Shown here piece after piece: positions 8,377 through 16,435 of a stretch of 64,000 bases of DNA (positions are counted from its first letter, which is position 1; the number at the start of each line of letters is the position of its first letter). The stretch comes from Roseobacter sp. SK209-2-6 (GTDB lineage: Bacteria > Pseudomonadota > Alphaproteobacteria > Rhodobacterales > Rhodobacteraceae), in assembly GCF_000169455.1 (NCBI RefSeq), contig NZ_AAYC01000001.1, forward strand, positions 272,001 to 336,000, in the 5' to 3' direction. The notes beneath the pieces were generated by a model. The model had not been told where the DNA came from, did no database searches, and saw only the letters and a list, made by a program, of their open reading frames with translations. The position numbers and the translations under genes were made by a program.

Positions 8377-8727
8377 ATGGTTGATTGGACCACTGCAGTT
8401 GAGTTTTGCCCGGTTGGCGATAGCTTTTGGGAAGAACCAGAAGATGCAGTTCTGCGTACTCAGACAGATTCCGGCCCTGTCAAATCTCGGCGGCGCTATA
8501 CAGCTGTGCCTATCAGTATTCGTTTCACATTGCCTCGCATGACCAACGCGCAATACGCAGAGTTTCAGGCCTGGTTTGAGAATGACGTGAAGGGCGGTTC
8601 AATTCCTTTCACAGCGCTCCACCCAATTACCAGGGAGCAGTGTTCCTTTCAATTTGTGAGGCCATACAGAGCCAACAAGGCGGGGCGCAGCATGCAGGTG
8701 CATTTGGAATTGGAGCGCCTGCCATGA
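8377..8727 (+). CDS. Minor tail protein in lambda gpM position
   Basis: A 116-residue protein starting two bases after the tape measure, with GAGG before the ATG. I do not recognise a named domain. It has the form seen in small distal-tail proteins at this place: WTTAVEFCPVGDSF..., then ISIRFTLPRMTNAQYAEFQAWFENDVKGGSIPFTALHPI and a final strand. In lambda the gene after the tape measure is M, at the tail tip. The next two products here match the L and K positions, which supports an M-like role (inference from order). Confidence 0.6.
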   Translation: MVDWTTAVEFCPVGDSFWEEPEDAVLRTQTDSGPVKSRRRYTAVPISIRFTLPRMTNAQYAEFQAWFENDVKGGSIPFTALHPITREQCSFQFVRPYRANKAGRSMQVHLELERLP

Positions 8728-9197
8728 GATCCACCCTAACCCCGCAGATGTTGCAGGCGATGCATGCGCAACAGACCGATGAGGTCATTCTACCGCTTAT
8801 CACCTTGACGCAGGTTGGCTGGGAAGATGAGCTGAGGTTTGTACCGAACACCCAGCCCATCCAGCACAATGGCGATGAGTTTAGGCCGCTGGCTTTTGAT
8901 GTTGGCCTGCCGGATGAGGAGGCCGAAGGGGTGCCGGTCATAAACTGGGTGGCTGACAATACGGATCGCCGCATGGTCGAGGCATTGCGCCAGGTGCGCG
9001 GGACAGTCCAGGCGCACCTAGTTTGGATTATGGCCTCAGATCCGGATGTGATCCAACTCGGCCCAATGGAGGTGGAAATGCGCGCTGCAGAATATGACGC
9101 GCGCGCGGTTCGCGGCACGATGGGTGTTGAGCCCATTCTTGAACAATCCTTTGGGCAGCGGGTCATGAACCCGGCCAATACACCGGCGCTTTTCTAG
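8724..9197 (+). CDS. DUF1833 family phage tail tip protein (lambda gpL position)
   Basis: A 157-residue protein. The chosen ATG at 8724 overlaps the previous stop by four bases. The core LPLITLTQVGWEDELRFVPNTQPIQHNGDEFRPLAFDVGLPDEEAEGVPVINWVADNTDRRMVEALRQVRG follows DUF1833, a family of tail-tip proteins coded next to NlpC/P60 genes. The gene order (tape measure, M-like, DUF1833, NlpC, J-like) parallels lambda H-M-L-K-J. Confidence 0.8.
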   Translation: MRSTLTPQMLQAMHAQQTDEVILPLITLTQVGWEDELRFVPNTQPIQHNGDEFRPLAFDVGLPDEEAEGVPVINWVADNTDRRMVEALRQVRGTVQAHLVWIMASDPDVIQLGPMEVEMRAAEYDARAVRGTMGVEPILEQSFGQRVMNPANTPALF

Positions 9198-9578
9198 ATG
9201 TGGTCAGATGATTGGATTGGCATCCCCTACCAAGAGCTTGGCAGGGGGCCGGATGGCTATGACTGCCTGGGTCTTTTCCTGGCCCTGCAGCGCGTGCGGC
9301 ACGGGCGGGATCTGTTTGACCCGCTCTGCAGCATGACCGCGGCTGCGCGCATGAACCTGGCTGATCAGGTTCGGCCCAAATGGAAACGGATCGAAAGGGC
9401 AGAAGAGGGGGCAGCGGTGCTGTTTAGGGTCAAGGGGTTCGCCCTGCATGTGGGCTACGCCCTGGATTATCGCCACATGCTGCATGCCTCGGGTGAGGCA
9501 GGCCAGAGCATGATTGAAGACTTCACCTCCAGCAACTGGGGAACCCGGCTTGAAGGAATATATGCCTATGCAGGCTGA
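9198..9578 (+). CDS. NlpC/P60 phage tail peptidase (lambda gpK position)
   Basis: A 126-residue papain-like cysteine peptidase expected to cut peptidoglycan at the tail tip during DNA entry. The catalytic cysteine is C23 in GYDCLGL, the histidine is H84 in ALHVGYAL, and a third polar residue is probably near H96 (MLHAS). The ATG follows the previous TAG directly with no spacer. It overlaps the start of the large tail tip gene by 17 bases. Confidence 0.87.
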   Translation: MWSDDWIGIPYQELGRGPDGYDCLGLFLALQRVRHGRDLFDPLCSMTAAARMNLADQVRPKWKRIERAEEGAAVLFRVKGFALHVGYALDYRHMLHASGEAGQSMIEDFTSSNWGTRLEGIYAYAG

Positions 9579-12500
9579 TCAGTTTGAAACAACAGCCTAT
9601 CTGCATCCAATGCGTGGGGAGTGTAAGAACGCCCTGCGCCAGGAAGGCGCAACCATTGCGGATATCGTGCGCGAAGCTGAGATTGATCCTCGCTACATGG
9701 GAACAGTCCAGGTTGTGATCAGCCATGGTGTGAGTGCTTCTGTGGTTCCAATGGATCAATGGGGCAGGGTGCGCCCCCGCGCGGGAACCCATGTGTTGAT
9801 CACTCCGCGCGTTCATGGCCCTGCAGCGGCCCTCTTGCTTTCGGCGGTGCTTCCATCCGTGGCCGCGACTGCTGCAGGGGCGTTGTTCACGGCGGGCACT
9901 CTGGCCTATTCCCTGGCCTATGCGGCGGTGACCATTGTTGGCTCTCTTCTGATCAATGCGCTGGTGCCCCCGCCAAGCACTCCGGCGGCGGCGCGGGAAG
10001 ATGACCCGAATTTCTCGATCACGGGATCCAGCAACGCAGAGACGCCATACGGGATCTATCCAACTGTCTTGGGGCGTCACCTGATCTACCCGCCCAAGAC
10101 CGCGCGTGGCTACACCGAGGGCGAGGGGGAGAATATTCACTTTCGGGGGCGCTTTACCTTTGGCTATGGGCCTGTCGCGCTGGAGAGCCTGCGGATCGGC
10201 ACGACCCCCATCACAGAGTTTGAGGGCGTCGAGCTGGAATTCCTCAATGTGGATCAGGCCGAAACCCTCGCCCATATGCCGGAACTCGCCCCCCTGGTGC
10301 GGGCTTGGCGCAGCGGTGACGCCCCTCTGACGCTCTATCCTGATGATGTGGCAGAAGATAGCTATTCGGTCGCTCTGGCGCAGGACAACGCTATCCTGCG
10401 CGCCACCAGAGACCGCACAACCTCTGTCTCTGTGGATGTCACCTTTCAAGGGCTGGTGCGCTTTGATGGCAATAACAACAAACAAGAGCATTCCGCCGAT
10501 ATCCGCTATCGTTTCAGGGCTGTGGGGGCTCAAGCCTGGACTGATGCAGGAACCGAAACCTTCACCGGTGCCTCTACCGCCAATCTGCGCTTCACAAAGA
10601 CAATCGCGCTGCCGACTGAGGGCGAATATGAAATTGAGGTCACGCGCCTAACTGCCGAAAGCGATGAAACCACGGTGCGCGATAGCGGGTTTCTGACGGC
10701 TATCCGCTCGGTGCGTTCCGGCTCACTGCCCAGCCATGCGGATATTGCCGAAGTTGCGGTACGGATCAAAGCAAGCGACCAATTGAACGGCCAGCTCGAA
10801 ACCCTGAACGCTGTGGCCATGCAGATGGCACCGGTCTGGGATGGGGGTGCATGGTCTCAGCCACAGCCCGTGCGTCATCCCGCCTGGATCTATGCCAGGG
10901 CATTGATGGGGCCCATGCTCTCCAAGCCGCTCACCGCAGAGCGCCTGCAGCTTGATGATCTGAAGGACTGGGCAGACCAGGAACCGCATTGGACCTGTGA
11001 TGCGGTGATTGATCAGGCCACTACTGTGGCAGAGGTGCTGGATTTGATCTGCGCCACGGGCCGGGCACGCCGGTTCCTGCGGGATCTTAAATACTCCATT
11101 ATTCGCGATGGTGCAGCGGGACCAGTGATTGCGCAATTCAACCCGCGCAATTCCTGGGGCTTCAAGGGTCAGATCACCTTTCCAAAGGAGATCCATGGCT
11201 TTCGGGTGCGCTGTCTTTCAGAGCGGCTTGAATGGCAGCAGGATGAAATCACGGTCTATGCCGATGGCTATGACGTGAACACAGCAACTGAGTTTGAAAC
11301 CCTGGAACTGACCGGCGTGGTTCTGTCGAAAGATGACACCGACGGCGGCAATGCCTGGCGCTTGGGGCGTTACCACCTGGCACAGGCGATTTTGCGGCCA
11401 GAGAGCTTTTCCTGGCAGGTCGATTTTGAGCATCTGCGGGTCAACATGGGTGACAAGGCGCGCCTGGTTCATGATGTGCCAAAGGTTGGGGTCGGCGCGG
11501 GCCGGATTACAGAGATTATCCTGCAGAATGGCGATTTGTCCGGCTTCAAGCTGGATGAGATCCTGACACCAGAGCCGGGCGATTATCGGGTTTGCATCCG
11601 TCTCAGAAATGGTGATGAGCGGATCTTTCGCGCGGCCCCTCCTGTAGATTATACCTACATCTGGACCGCTCAGGAGGCGGTGAGCCCAGCCGGGATCCAT
11701 ATTGGAGATCTGCTTTCCATTGAGCTGATGACGCAGGAAAGCTTGGAGGTGCTGATTACATCCATCAAGCATGGTGAAGACCTCACCGCGACCCTCACAG
11801 GCGTTCCTGCGGCCCCAGCCGTTCTCACTGCTGATGAGGGCGAAATCCCGCCTTATGATCCGATTATCACCACGGTGAGGCCGAATAGCAGTCTTGCCCC
11901 TCCGCCCCCTGAAATCAGAACCGCTCGTCTGAACTACTTTGAAACAATTAGCGAGGCAGGCGGGCGCGAACTTGGCTTTTCCGCTTATCTGGAATGGCAA
12001 CCGGGGTCCGCGCATAGCGTCATTGATTACGTTGTTTACATGATCACCCCAAGAGGTGGTCGGATCAAGCTGACAGAAACTGCCGCCACATCTGGAAGCT
12101 TCACACTTTTGGAGCCTGGAACATACCGGTTTGAGGTTTTTGCACGCAACGCCTTCGGCGTTTCGCGGCCTGCCATGGATGTGGTCACCTGGTCACTGAA
12201 GGCGCAAACGCCGGAGCCTGTTGCGGGGTTTCAGGCCGATCTTTCTGGCAATCAGTTGCTGTTAAAATGGGCACCAGGCGAAAGCATGGTTTCGCACTAT
12301 GAGTTACGGTTTCTCGAAGCCGATGCGGTTGGTGGCTGGGCGCAATCGATCCTGGTGGATGATGCCATTCAAGGCAATCGATTGGCTGTTTCCGCGAGAA
12401 ATGGCCGCTATTTGATTAAGGCGGTCTCTCTCTTTGGAACTCCCAGTACAGCGGCCTCTGCTGTTTTGGTGGAGGGCGCCGAGATTCTTGGAACGAATGT

Positions 12501-13257
12501 CGTTGAAAGGGTGATTGAACACGCCCATTTTGCCGGAGCCAAAAGCGCTGGAATTGGTCGAGTTGGGGGAACGCTTTGGCTTGGAAGTTCTTCCAGCATT
12601 TCTGAATGGCCCTCACTTTCGGCTGTAGATACCTTGCTTGGGTTCGCTGGGGTGGTGCCTTCGGGTGTCTACAACTTCTATGAGATCGTTGATCTGACTG
12701 CTGTCTATACCTCTCGAATTTCCAGTAAGATTGTTGCTGGCGGGGTCCTGCTGAATAACACCCTGGATTCTTGGAGGCACCTTTCTGATGTCGAGGCGCT
12801 TTCGGGTGTTGATAGTTCAGCTTGGGAAGTCCGGCTGCAAGTTTCGACGACGCGCGATGATCCACATTTAGAGGCTGTCAATTGGTCCAATTGGATGCCC
12901 TTGGGGATTGGCGATTATCTAGCGCGCGCCTTTCGCTTCAGAGTGATCCTGGAAAGTAAATCCTCAACGGTGGCGGTGCGCCTCGACCGGCTGGAGGTCA
13001 CGGTGGATATGCCAGATCGCACAGATGGAGGGGCTGATTTGGTCTGCCCGCCAGAGGGGGTCTATGTCCCGTTTTCCCCTGCCTTCAAAGAAAGGCCTGC
13101 AATTGCCGTGACGGGTCAGGGTTTACCTTCTGACGCGGTGGAGTTGCGTAGCAATGTGAGCGCCGAAGGATTTCATCAGAGATTTACAGACCAGTCAGGG
13201 CAGGGGGTTGCCTGCTCATTTGACTGGATCGCCAAAGGTTACGGACATGTTTTGTAA
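9562..13257 (+). CDS. TipJ-family tail tip / host specificity protein (lambda gpJ-like)
   Basis: A 1231-residue protein that forms the central tip of the tail and decides host recognition. I chose the ATG at 9562 (GAAGGA about 7 bases before); the next in-frame ATG at 9568 is also possible. Around residues 90-155 lies a hydrophobic, alanine-rich region (ALLLSAVLPSVAATAAGALF, SLAYAAVTIVGSLLINALVPP), followed by the J-like core (PYGIYPTVLGRHLIYPPKT, FTFGYGPVALESLRIGTTPI) and two fibronectin-like beta domains around 800-960 (SAHSVIDYVVYMITP..., PGTYRFEVFARNAFGVSRP). The hydrophobic segment may do the work of lambda gpI, for which no separate gene is seen (inference). Confidence 0.88.
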   Translation: MPMQADQFETTAYLHPMRGECKNALRQEGATIADIVREAEIDPRYMGTVQVVISHGVSASVVPMDQWGRVRPRAGTHVLITPRVHGPAAALLLSAVLPSVAATAAGALFTAGTLAYSLAYAAVTIVGSLLINALVPPPSTPAAAREDDPNFSITGSSNAETPYGIYPTVLGRHLIYPPKTARGYTEGEGENIHFRGRFTFGYGPVALESLRIGTTPITEFEGVELEFLNVDQAETLAHMPELAPLVRAWRSGDAPLTLYPDDVAEDSYSVALAQDNAILRATRDRTTSVSVDVTFQGLVRFDGNNNKQEHSADIRYRFRAVGAQAWTDAGTETFTGASTANLRFTKTIALPTEGEYEIEVTRLTAESDETTVRDSGFLTAIRSVRSGSLPSHADIAEVAVRIKASDQLNGQLETLNAVAMQMAPVWDGGAWSQPQPVRHPAWIYARALMGPMLSKPLTAERLQLDDLKDWADQEPHWTCDAVIDQATTVAEVLDLICATGRARRFLRDLKYSIIRDGAAGPVIAQFNPRNSWGFKGQITFPKEIHGFRVRCLSERLEWQQDEITVYADGYDVNTATEFETLELTGVVLSKDDTDGGNAWRLGRYHLAQAILRPESFSWQVDFEHLRVNMGDKARLVHDVPKVGVGAGRITEIILQNGDLSGFKLDEILTPEPGDYRVCIRLRNGDERIFRAAPPVDYTYIWTAQEAVSPAGIHIGDLLSIELMTQESLEVLITSIKHGEDLTATLTGVPAAPAVLTADEGEIPPYDPIITTVRPNSSLAPPPPEIRTARLNYFETISEAGGRELGFSAYLEWQPGSAHSVIDYVVYMITPRGGRIKLTETAATSGSFTLLEPGTYRFEVFARNAFGVSRPAMDVVTWSLKAQTPEPVAGFQADLSGNQLLLKWAPGESMVSHYELRFLEADAVGGWAQSILVDDAIQGNRLAVSARNGRYLIKAVSLFGTPSTAASAVLVEGAEILGTNVVERVIEHAHFAGAKSAGIGRVGGTLWLGSSSSISEWPSLSAVDTLLGFAGVVPSGVYNFYEIVDLTAVYTSRISSKIVAGGVLLNNTLDSWRHLSDVEALSGVDSSAWEVRLQVSTTRDDPHLEAVNWSNWMPLGIGDYLARAFRFRVILESKSSTVAVRLDRLEVTVDMPDRTDGGADLVCPPEGVYVPFSPAFKERPAIAVTGQGLPSDAVELRSNVSAEGFHQRFTDQSGQGVACSFDWIAKGYGHVL

Positions 13258-13283
13258 CCCCCTTAATCAACAAAGGAGAAGCT

Positions 13284-14015
13284 ATGGCCCAGTTTGACTT
13301 TGGGCAGATTGACCCATCACAGCTATCGGGAATTGAACTGGCGGATTTGCTGAACGCCTTTCGTACGGCTGTGCTAAGCGGTCATTCTGGAGATGATCGG
13401 CCTTACTATGCGCCGACGAATTTGGTCTGGGTAGATACATCCGGTAGCGTGCCGGTTGTTCGCTTTTACAACGGGGTGAGTGATCAAAAGCTTCTAGATG
13501 TTCTGACAGCCAAGGTTGGGCTCTCATTGCTGGGCATGAATGATCATGTCGGATTGTTATTGGGGGAAATCGGTGCAGGAGATGGCAGCTCTGCGCGCTT
13601 GACCTTTGATGGCGGCAGCAAGACTTGGATGGTCTACAACCACGACAATGAACTGCTATTTGCTTATGAAGCTGAACCTGGTGCGAATTCAGGAACGGCC
13701 AAGATCCGCTTTCGTGGGTCGGGGGTAATCGAGGCTCCGGATGCGGATGGCCCAACCATCACCGGCCCAGGCGACCTTCCTAATCGCGGCTACAATGATG
13801 CGCGCTATTTGCAGGATACCCGGCAAGGTGCAGAGGTGACTTCCCTTTTTGGCGGAGCTGTGGCGGATCAATCCTGGTTCCGTGCGGCGGCTGGGAGCTA
13901 TGTGAGCGGTGTTCGTATCGGTGTGGAAGCCGGAGATGAGCGGGTTACCGGTATCGCTTACCGCCCCCTTCAAAAATTCATCGATGGCGCGTGGGTTACC
14001 GTCACAGCGCAATAG
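13284..14015 (+). CDS. Putative tail fibre protein
   Basis: A 243-residue protein with a good ribosome-binding site (AAGGAGAAGCT before the ATG). No catalytic domain is recognised. The composition is rich in G, D, S and T, and short beta segments recur (VWVDTSGSVPVVRFYNGVSDQKL, AKIRFRGSGVIEAPDADGP), as in fibre or appendage proteins. GDLPNRGYNDARYL in the middle resembles the short repeated motif found in tail fibre proteins. The position between the tail tip gene and the lysis block supports this. Confidence 0.6.
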   Translation: MAQFDFGQIDPSQLSGIELADLLNAFRTAVLSGHSGDDRPYYAPTNLVWVDTSGSVPVVRFYNGVSDQKLLDVLTAKVGLSLLGMNDHVGLLLGEIGAGDGSSARLTFDGGSKTWMVYNHDNELLFAYEAEPGANSGTAKIRFRGSGVIEAPDADGPTITGPGDLPNRGYNDARYLQDTRQGAEVTSLFGGAVADQSWFRAAAGSYVSGVRIGVEAGDERVTGIAYRPLQKFIDGAWVTVTAQ

Positions 14016-14024
14016 GAGATACCA

Positions 14025-14636
14025 ATGCAGTTTAAAGATCTTGGGCTGTTTGAAGCCTATTCGCCTGAGGGCGAGAACCCACACGGGATCATCTTCTGTC
14101 GTAACCAGGCAGAAGAGGATTTCTATGAAATCGCGCGCGCTATCGAAACCCCCGCGCATTGGTTCCTGGTTTCTGCCGGGGGTGACGTTGTTTCCGCAAC
14201 AAATGACTTGAGCCGGTTCGCGCCTTCTGGATTCCGCATCGTTGAGGTGACGGACGGGGCGGCGCTTTATGACGCCTATCTGGCCTCCATAGGTGGCGGC
14301 TATGAGGACCGCTTTGTCTGGGCGAATGGTGCGATTAGCCAATACATCGCGGCACCAGAAGAGCTGGGCGCCTTGGCTCAGGCAAAGGGGAAAGCAGAGT
14401 GCGCGCGCCGAATTGTTGCGGTGGCTGACCTGGTGACCCAGACCAATCTTCTGGCTGCTGACCAGCTCAATAAGCTCAGTCCAACTGAAAAGCTGACCTT
14501 TGAAGCAGGTCACGACTGGATCCGCGCCATGCAAGCGGCGTGGCCTGGCCTTGTTGAGGCCGATGCAGACCTTTCAGATGACGCCAATTGGCCAGCCGTG
14601 CCACCTGGCGTGGCTGAACTCGCCGCGCTCTACTAG
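14025..14636 (+). CDS. Phage protein, possibly tail fibre assembly protein
   Basis: A 203-residue protein starting 9 bases after the fibre gene (GGAGATACC before the ATG). The C-terminal part (IVAVADLVTQTNLLAADQLNKLSPTEKLTFEAG, then a tryptophan-containing helix) is the kind of helical end seen in fibre assembly chaperones, which are usually coded directly after the fibre gene. No firm domain match can be claimed from reading alone. Confidence 0.45.
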   Translation: MQFKDLGLFEAYSPEGENPHGIIFCRNQAEEDFYEIARAIETPAHWFLVSAGGDVVSATNDLSRFAPSGFRIVEVTDGAALYDAYLASIGGGYEDRFVWANGAISQYIAAPEELGALAQAKGKAECARRIVAVADLVTQTNLLAADQLNKLSPTEKLTFEAGHDWIRAMQAAWPGLVEADADLSDDANWPAVPPGVAELAALY

Positions 14637-14715
14637 CGGCACCTCTCTTCCCATCCAGAAACCAAACATAAATCGCCCTGCCAAGAGAGCGGGGTTTTGT
14701 CATATGGAGCAGTGA

Positions 14716-14955
14716 ATGACCCTCGGAGAAATGGCGGAAAAGGCGCAACAGTCTCTGATCGGCTGGGCGGTGGTTGGTGGGGCCGGGGGCGTGGTCTGGT
14801 TGATCCGGCGTGTCTTCACCAATCAAAAGCAGATCGAAATCATGCAGCGCGAAGCGGCTTTGCGGGATGAACGCCGCGAAGAGGACCGGCAAACAATGCT
14901 GGGCATCGATCGCGAGCTGAAAGAACTGCGCCGGGATCTCTCTCGGGGCAACTGA
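14716..14955 (+). CDS. Small one-pass membrane protein, candidate holin or spanin component
   Basis: A 79-residue protein. It has one membrane segment (SLIGWAVVGGAGGVVWLI, residues about 14-31) followed by a strongly charged helical tail (REAALRDERREEDRQTMLGIDRELKELRRDLSRG) likely to form a coiled coil. It lies immediately before the endolysin gene, where lysis accessory proteins are found. Holin, antiholin or inner spanin are all possible and the sequence does not decide between them. Confidence 0.55.
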   Translation: MTLGEMAEKAQQSLIGWAVVGGAGGVVWLIRRVFTNQKQIEIMQREAALRDERREEDRQTMLGIDRELKELRRDLSRGN

Positions 14956-15004
14956 CCGCCCCTGGCGCGGTGAAGCCAGACAATCCAAGCATTTGAGGTT
15001 TCCA

Positions 15005-15736
15005 ATGAAACAGCACTCTTATGACGTGCGCTGGCTGCAGCGTGCGCTACAGCAGCTCGGCCATTACAAAGGCCGGGTTGATGGAATTTCCGGGCCGATG
15101 ACGCGCAAGGCCATTGTTGCCTTCAAGCTTTCACAGGGGCTTTGGCCACGGGACTATGTTGGCCCGATCACACTTGGGCGCTTGCGGGATGCGGTAGAAG
15201 TGTCCGAACCGCGCAAGTTTGGCCCGGATACCGCGCCGGAACCACCCTGGTTGGTAGAGCTGGGGAAGGTCATGGGCCTGCATGAGGTGCGGGATAATCG
15301 CGTCTTGAGCGACTGGCTGCGCTCTGATGGCTCCACGCTGGGTGACCCGGCCAAACTGCCCTGGTGCGGGGATGCGGCAATCACGGCGCTTGAATTGACC
15401 CTGCCAGAGGAACCGCTTCCTAAAAACCTGGAGGCGAACCCCTATTGGGCGCGCAACTTTGCCAGCTACGGCATGCGCTGCGGCAAGGTCTATGGCGCGG
15501 TTGCCAGCTTCAGGCGCGGCAAGGGAGGCCATGTAGGCTTTGCCATTGGCTATGACCCGCAGCGCAATCGCTTCCTGATCCGTGGCGGCAATCAATCCGA
15601 CATGGTGCGCGATAGCTGGCTTGCAGCAAATCGCCTCATCGATCTGCGTTGGCCCAAGAACTGGCCCGCAGCCCACCAGCGCCCTTTGCCCATCCTGGAT
15701 GCAAGCGGCGCCATTCTCTCCACCAATGAAGCTTGA
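15005..15736 (+). CDS. Phage endolysin: peptidoglycan-binding domain plus TIGR02594-type peptidase
   Basis: A 243-residue protein. The N-terminal residues 5-60 are a PG_binding_1 domain (VRWLQRALQQLGHYKGRVDGISGPMTRKAIVAFKLSQGL). The C-terminal residues 80-225 look like the TIGR02594 family, an NlpC/P60 relative: PWLVELGKVMGLHEVRDNRVLSDWLR, LPWCGDAAITALE with the candidate catalytic cysteine, GHVGFAIGYD with the histidine, and GGNQSD. The ATG at 15005 has GAGG 8 bases before. It is flanked by two small membrane-protein genes, a complete lysis module. Confidence 0.85.
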   Translation: MKQHSYDVRWLQRALQQLGHYKGRVDGISGPMTRKAIVAFKLSQGLWPRDYVGPITLGRLRDAVEVSEPRKFGPDTAPEPPWLVELGKVMGLHEVRDNRVLSDWLRSDGSTLGDPAKLPWCGDAAITALELTLPEEPLPKNLEANPYWARNFASYGMRCGKVYGAVASFRRGKGGHVGFAIGYDPQRNRFLIRGGNQSDMVRDSWLAANRLIDLRWPKNWPAAHQRPLPILDASGAILSTNEA

Positions 15737-15747
15737 AAGGAAACCAG

Positions 15748-16095
15748 ATGAACTGGAATGACCTCTTTTTGCAACTGCAACCCCATTTGCTGAGCCTCGC
15801 TGCCCTGATCTTGACCGTTGTGATCGGGCGGGTGGCGCAGGTTCTGAAGGTGCGCTTTGGCATCGATATTGAGCAACGCCATCGTGAAAATCTTCACAGT
15901 GCCTTGATGAGCGGTTTGCGCGCGGCGTTGAGCCGACGACCTGAGGCTGAACCGCCTCAACTAATTGAGGAGGCGATTGCCTACGCGCGGGACTCTGTGC
16001 CCGATGCTATGGCGCGGCTTGGGCCTTCAGAGGCAGTCCTTGGCCGTCTGGCTCTTGGCAAGCTGCAGGAGATCGCGCCCGCCTTTGGTCGCTAA
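15748..16095 (+). CDS. Small membrane protein, candidate holin
   Basis: A 115-residue protein with a ribosome-binding site (AAAGGAAACC) just before the ATG at 15748. There is one clear hydrophobic segment near the N-terminus (HLLSLAALILTVVIGRVAQVL), then a charged helical region (IEQRHRENLHSALMSGLRAALSRR) and a mostly helical C-terminus. The layout (short N-terminal part, one membrane helix, soluble helical tail) and position after the endolysin suit a holin-type protein, but the family is not certain. Confidence 0.55.
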   Translation: MNWNDLFLQLQPHLLSLAALILTVVIGRVAQVLKVRFGIDIEQRHRENLHSALMSGLRAALSRRPEAEPPQLIEEAIAYARDSVPDAMARLGPSEAVLGRLALGKLQEIAPAFGR

Positions 16096-16115
16096 TGGAT
16101 TCCCACACTTCCTGG

Positions 16116-16134
16116 GGGCGCTGGTTTAGCGCCC
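16116..16134 (+). terminator. Hairpin after lysis block, weak terminator candidate
   Basis: GGGCGCT / AGCGCCC form a 7-bp stem with a 5-base GGTTT loop, between the lysis genes and the head-spike genes. The following TCAACCTCTGTTTTCTCC is only partly T-rich, so termination is probably incomplete. Confidence 0.4.
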
Positions 16135-16171
16135 TCAACCTCTGTTTTCTCCTCTAAAATCGGAGCCTTTG

Positions 16172-16435
16172 ATGCCCCAGATCGATCCTTTTTCCAACTT
16201 CCATCGTGGGCTAGAAAGCCCGGCAAACAGTCACTTTGCCATTGCACCGCAGGATGGCGTTGACCTGCCAGTTAAACCCCGCGTTCTGCGGGTAACCGTC
16301 GGGGGTGATCTTGCCCTGCGGGATGCCTCAAACAATGTCGTTGTCTATCCGGTGACCGCCGGGGAAACCCTGCCATTCTCGGCGCAAGGGGTTGAGGCCA
16401 CCGGCACCACGGCCACTGTCGTGGGGTGGTACTGA
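16172..16435 (+). CDS. ghsA: Head spike base protein, GhsA-like (Rcc01079 family)
   Basis: An 87-residue protein beginning MPQIDPFSNFHRGLESPA. The DPF-NF-RGLESPA opening and the GVEATGTTATVVGWY ending match the spike base family named from Rhodobacter capsulatus rcc01079. There it anchors a fibre to the GTA head, which helps binding to the capsule of recipient cells (established). GGAG is 7 bases before the ATG. The next gene starts within its stop (TGATG), and that gene is the expected fibre partner. A diverged second copy lies at 22459-22722. Confidence 0.82.
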   Translation: MPQIDPFSNFHRGLESPANSHFAIAPQDGVDLPVKPRVLRVTVGGDLALRDASNNVVVYPVTAGETLPFSAQGVEATGTTATVVGWY

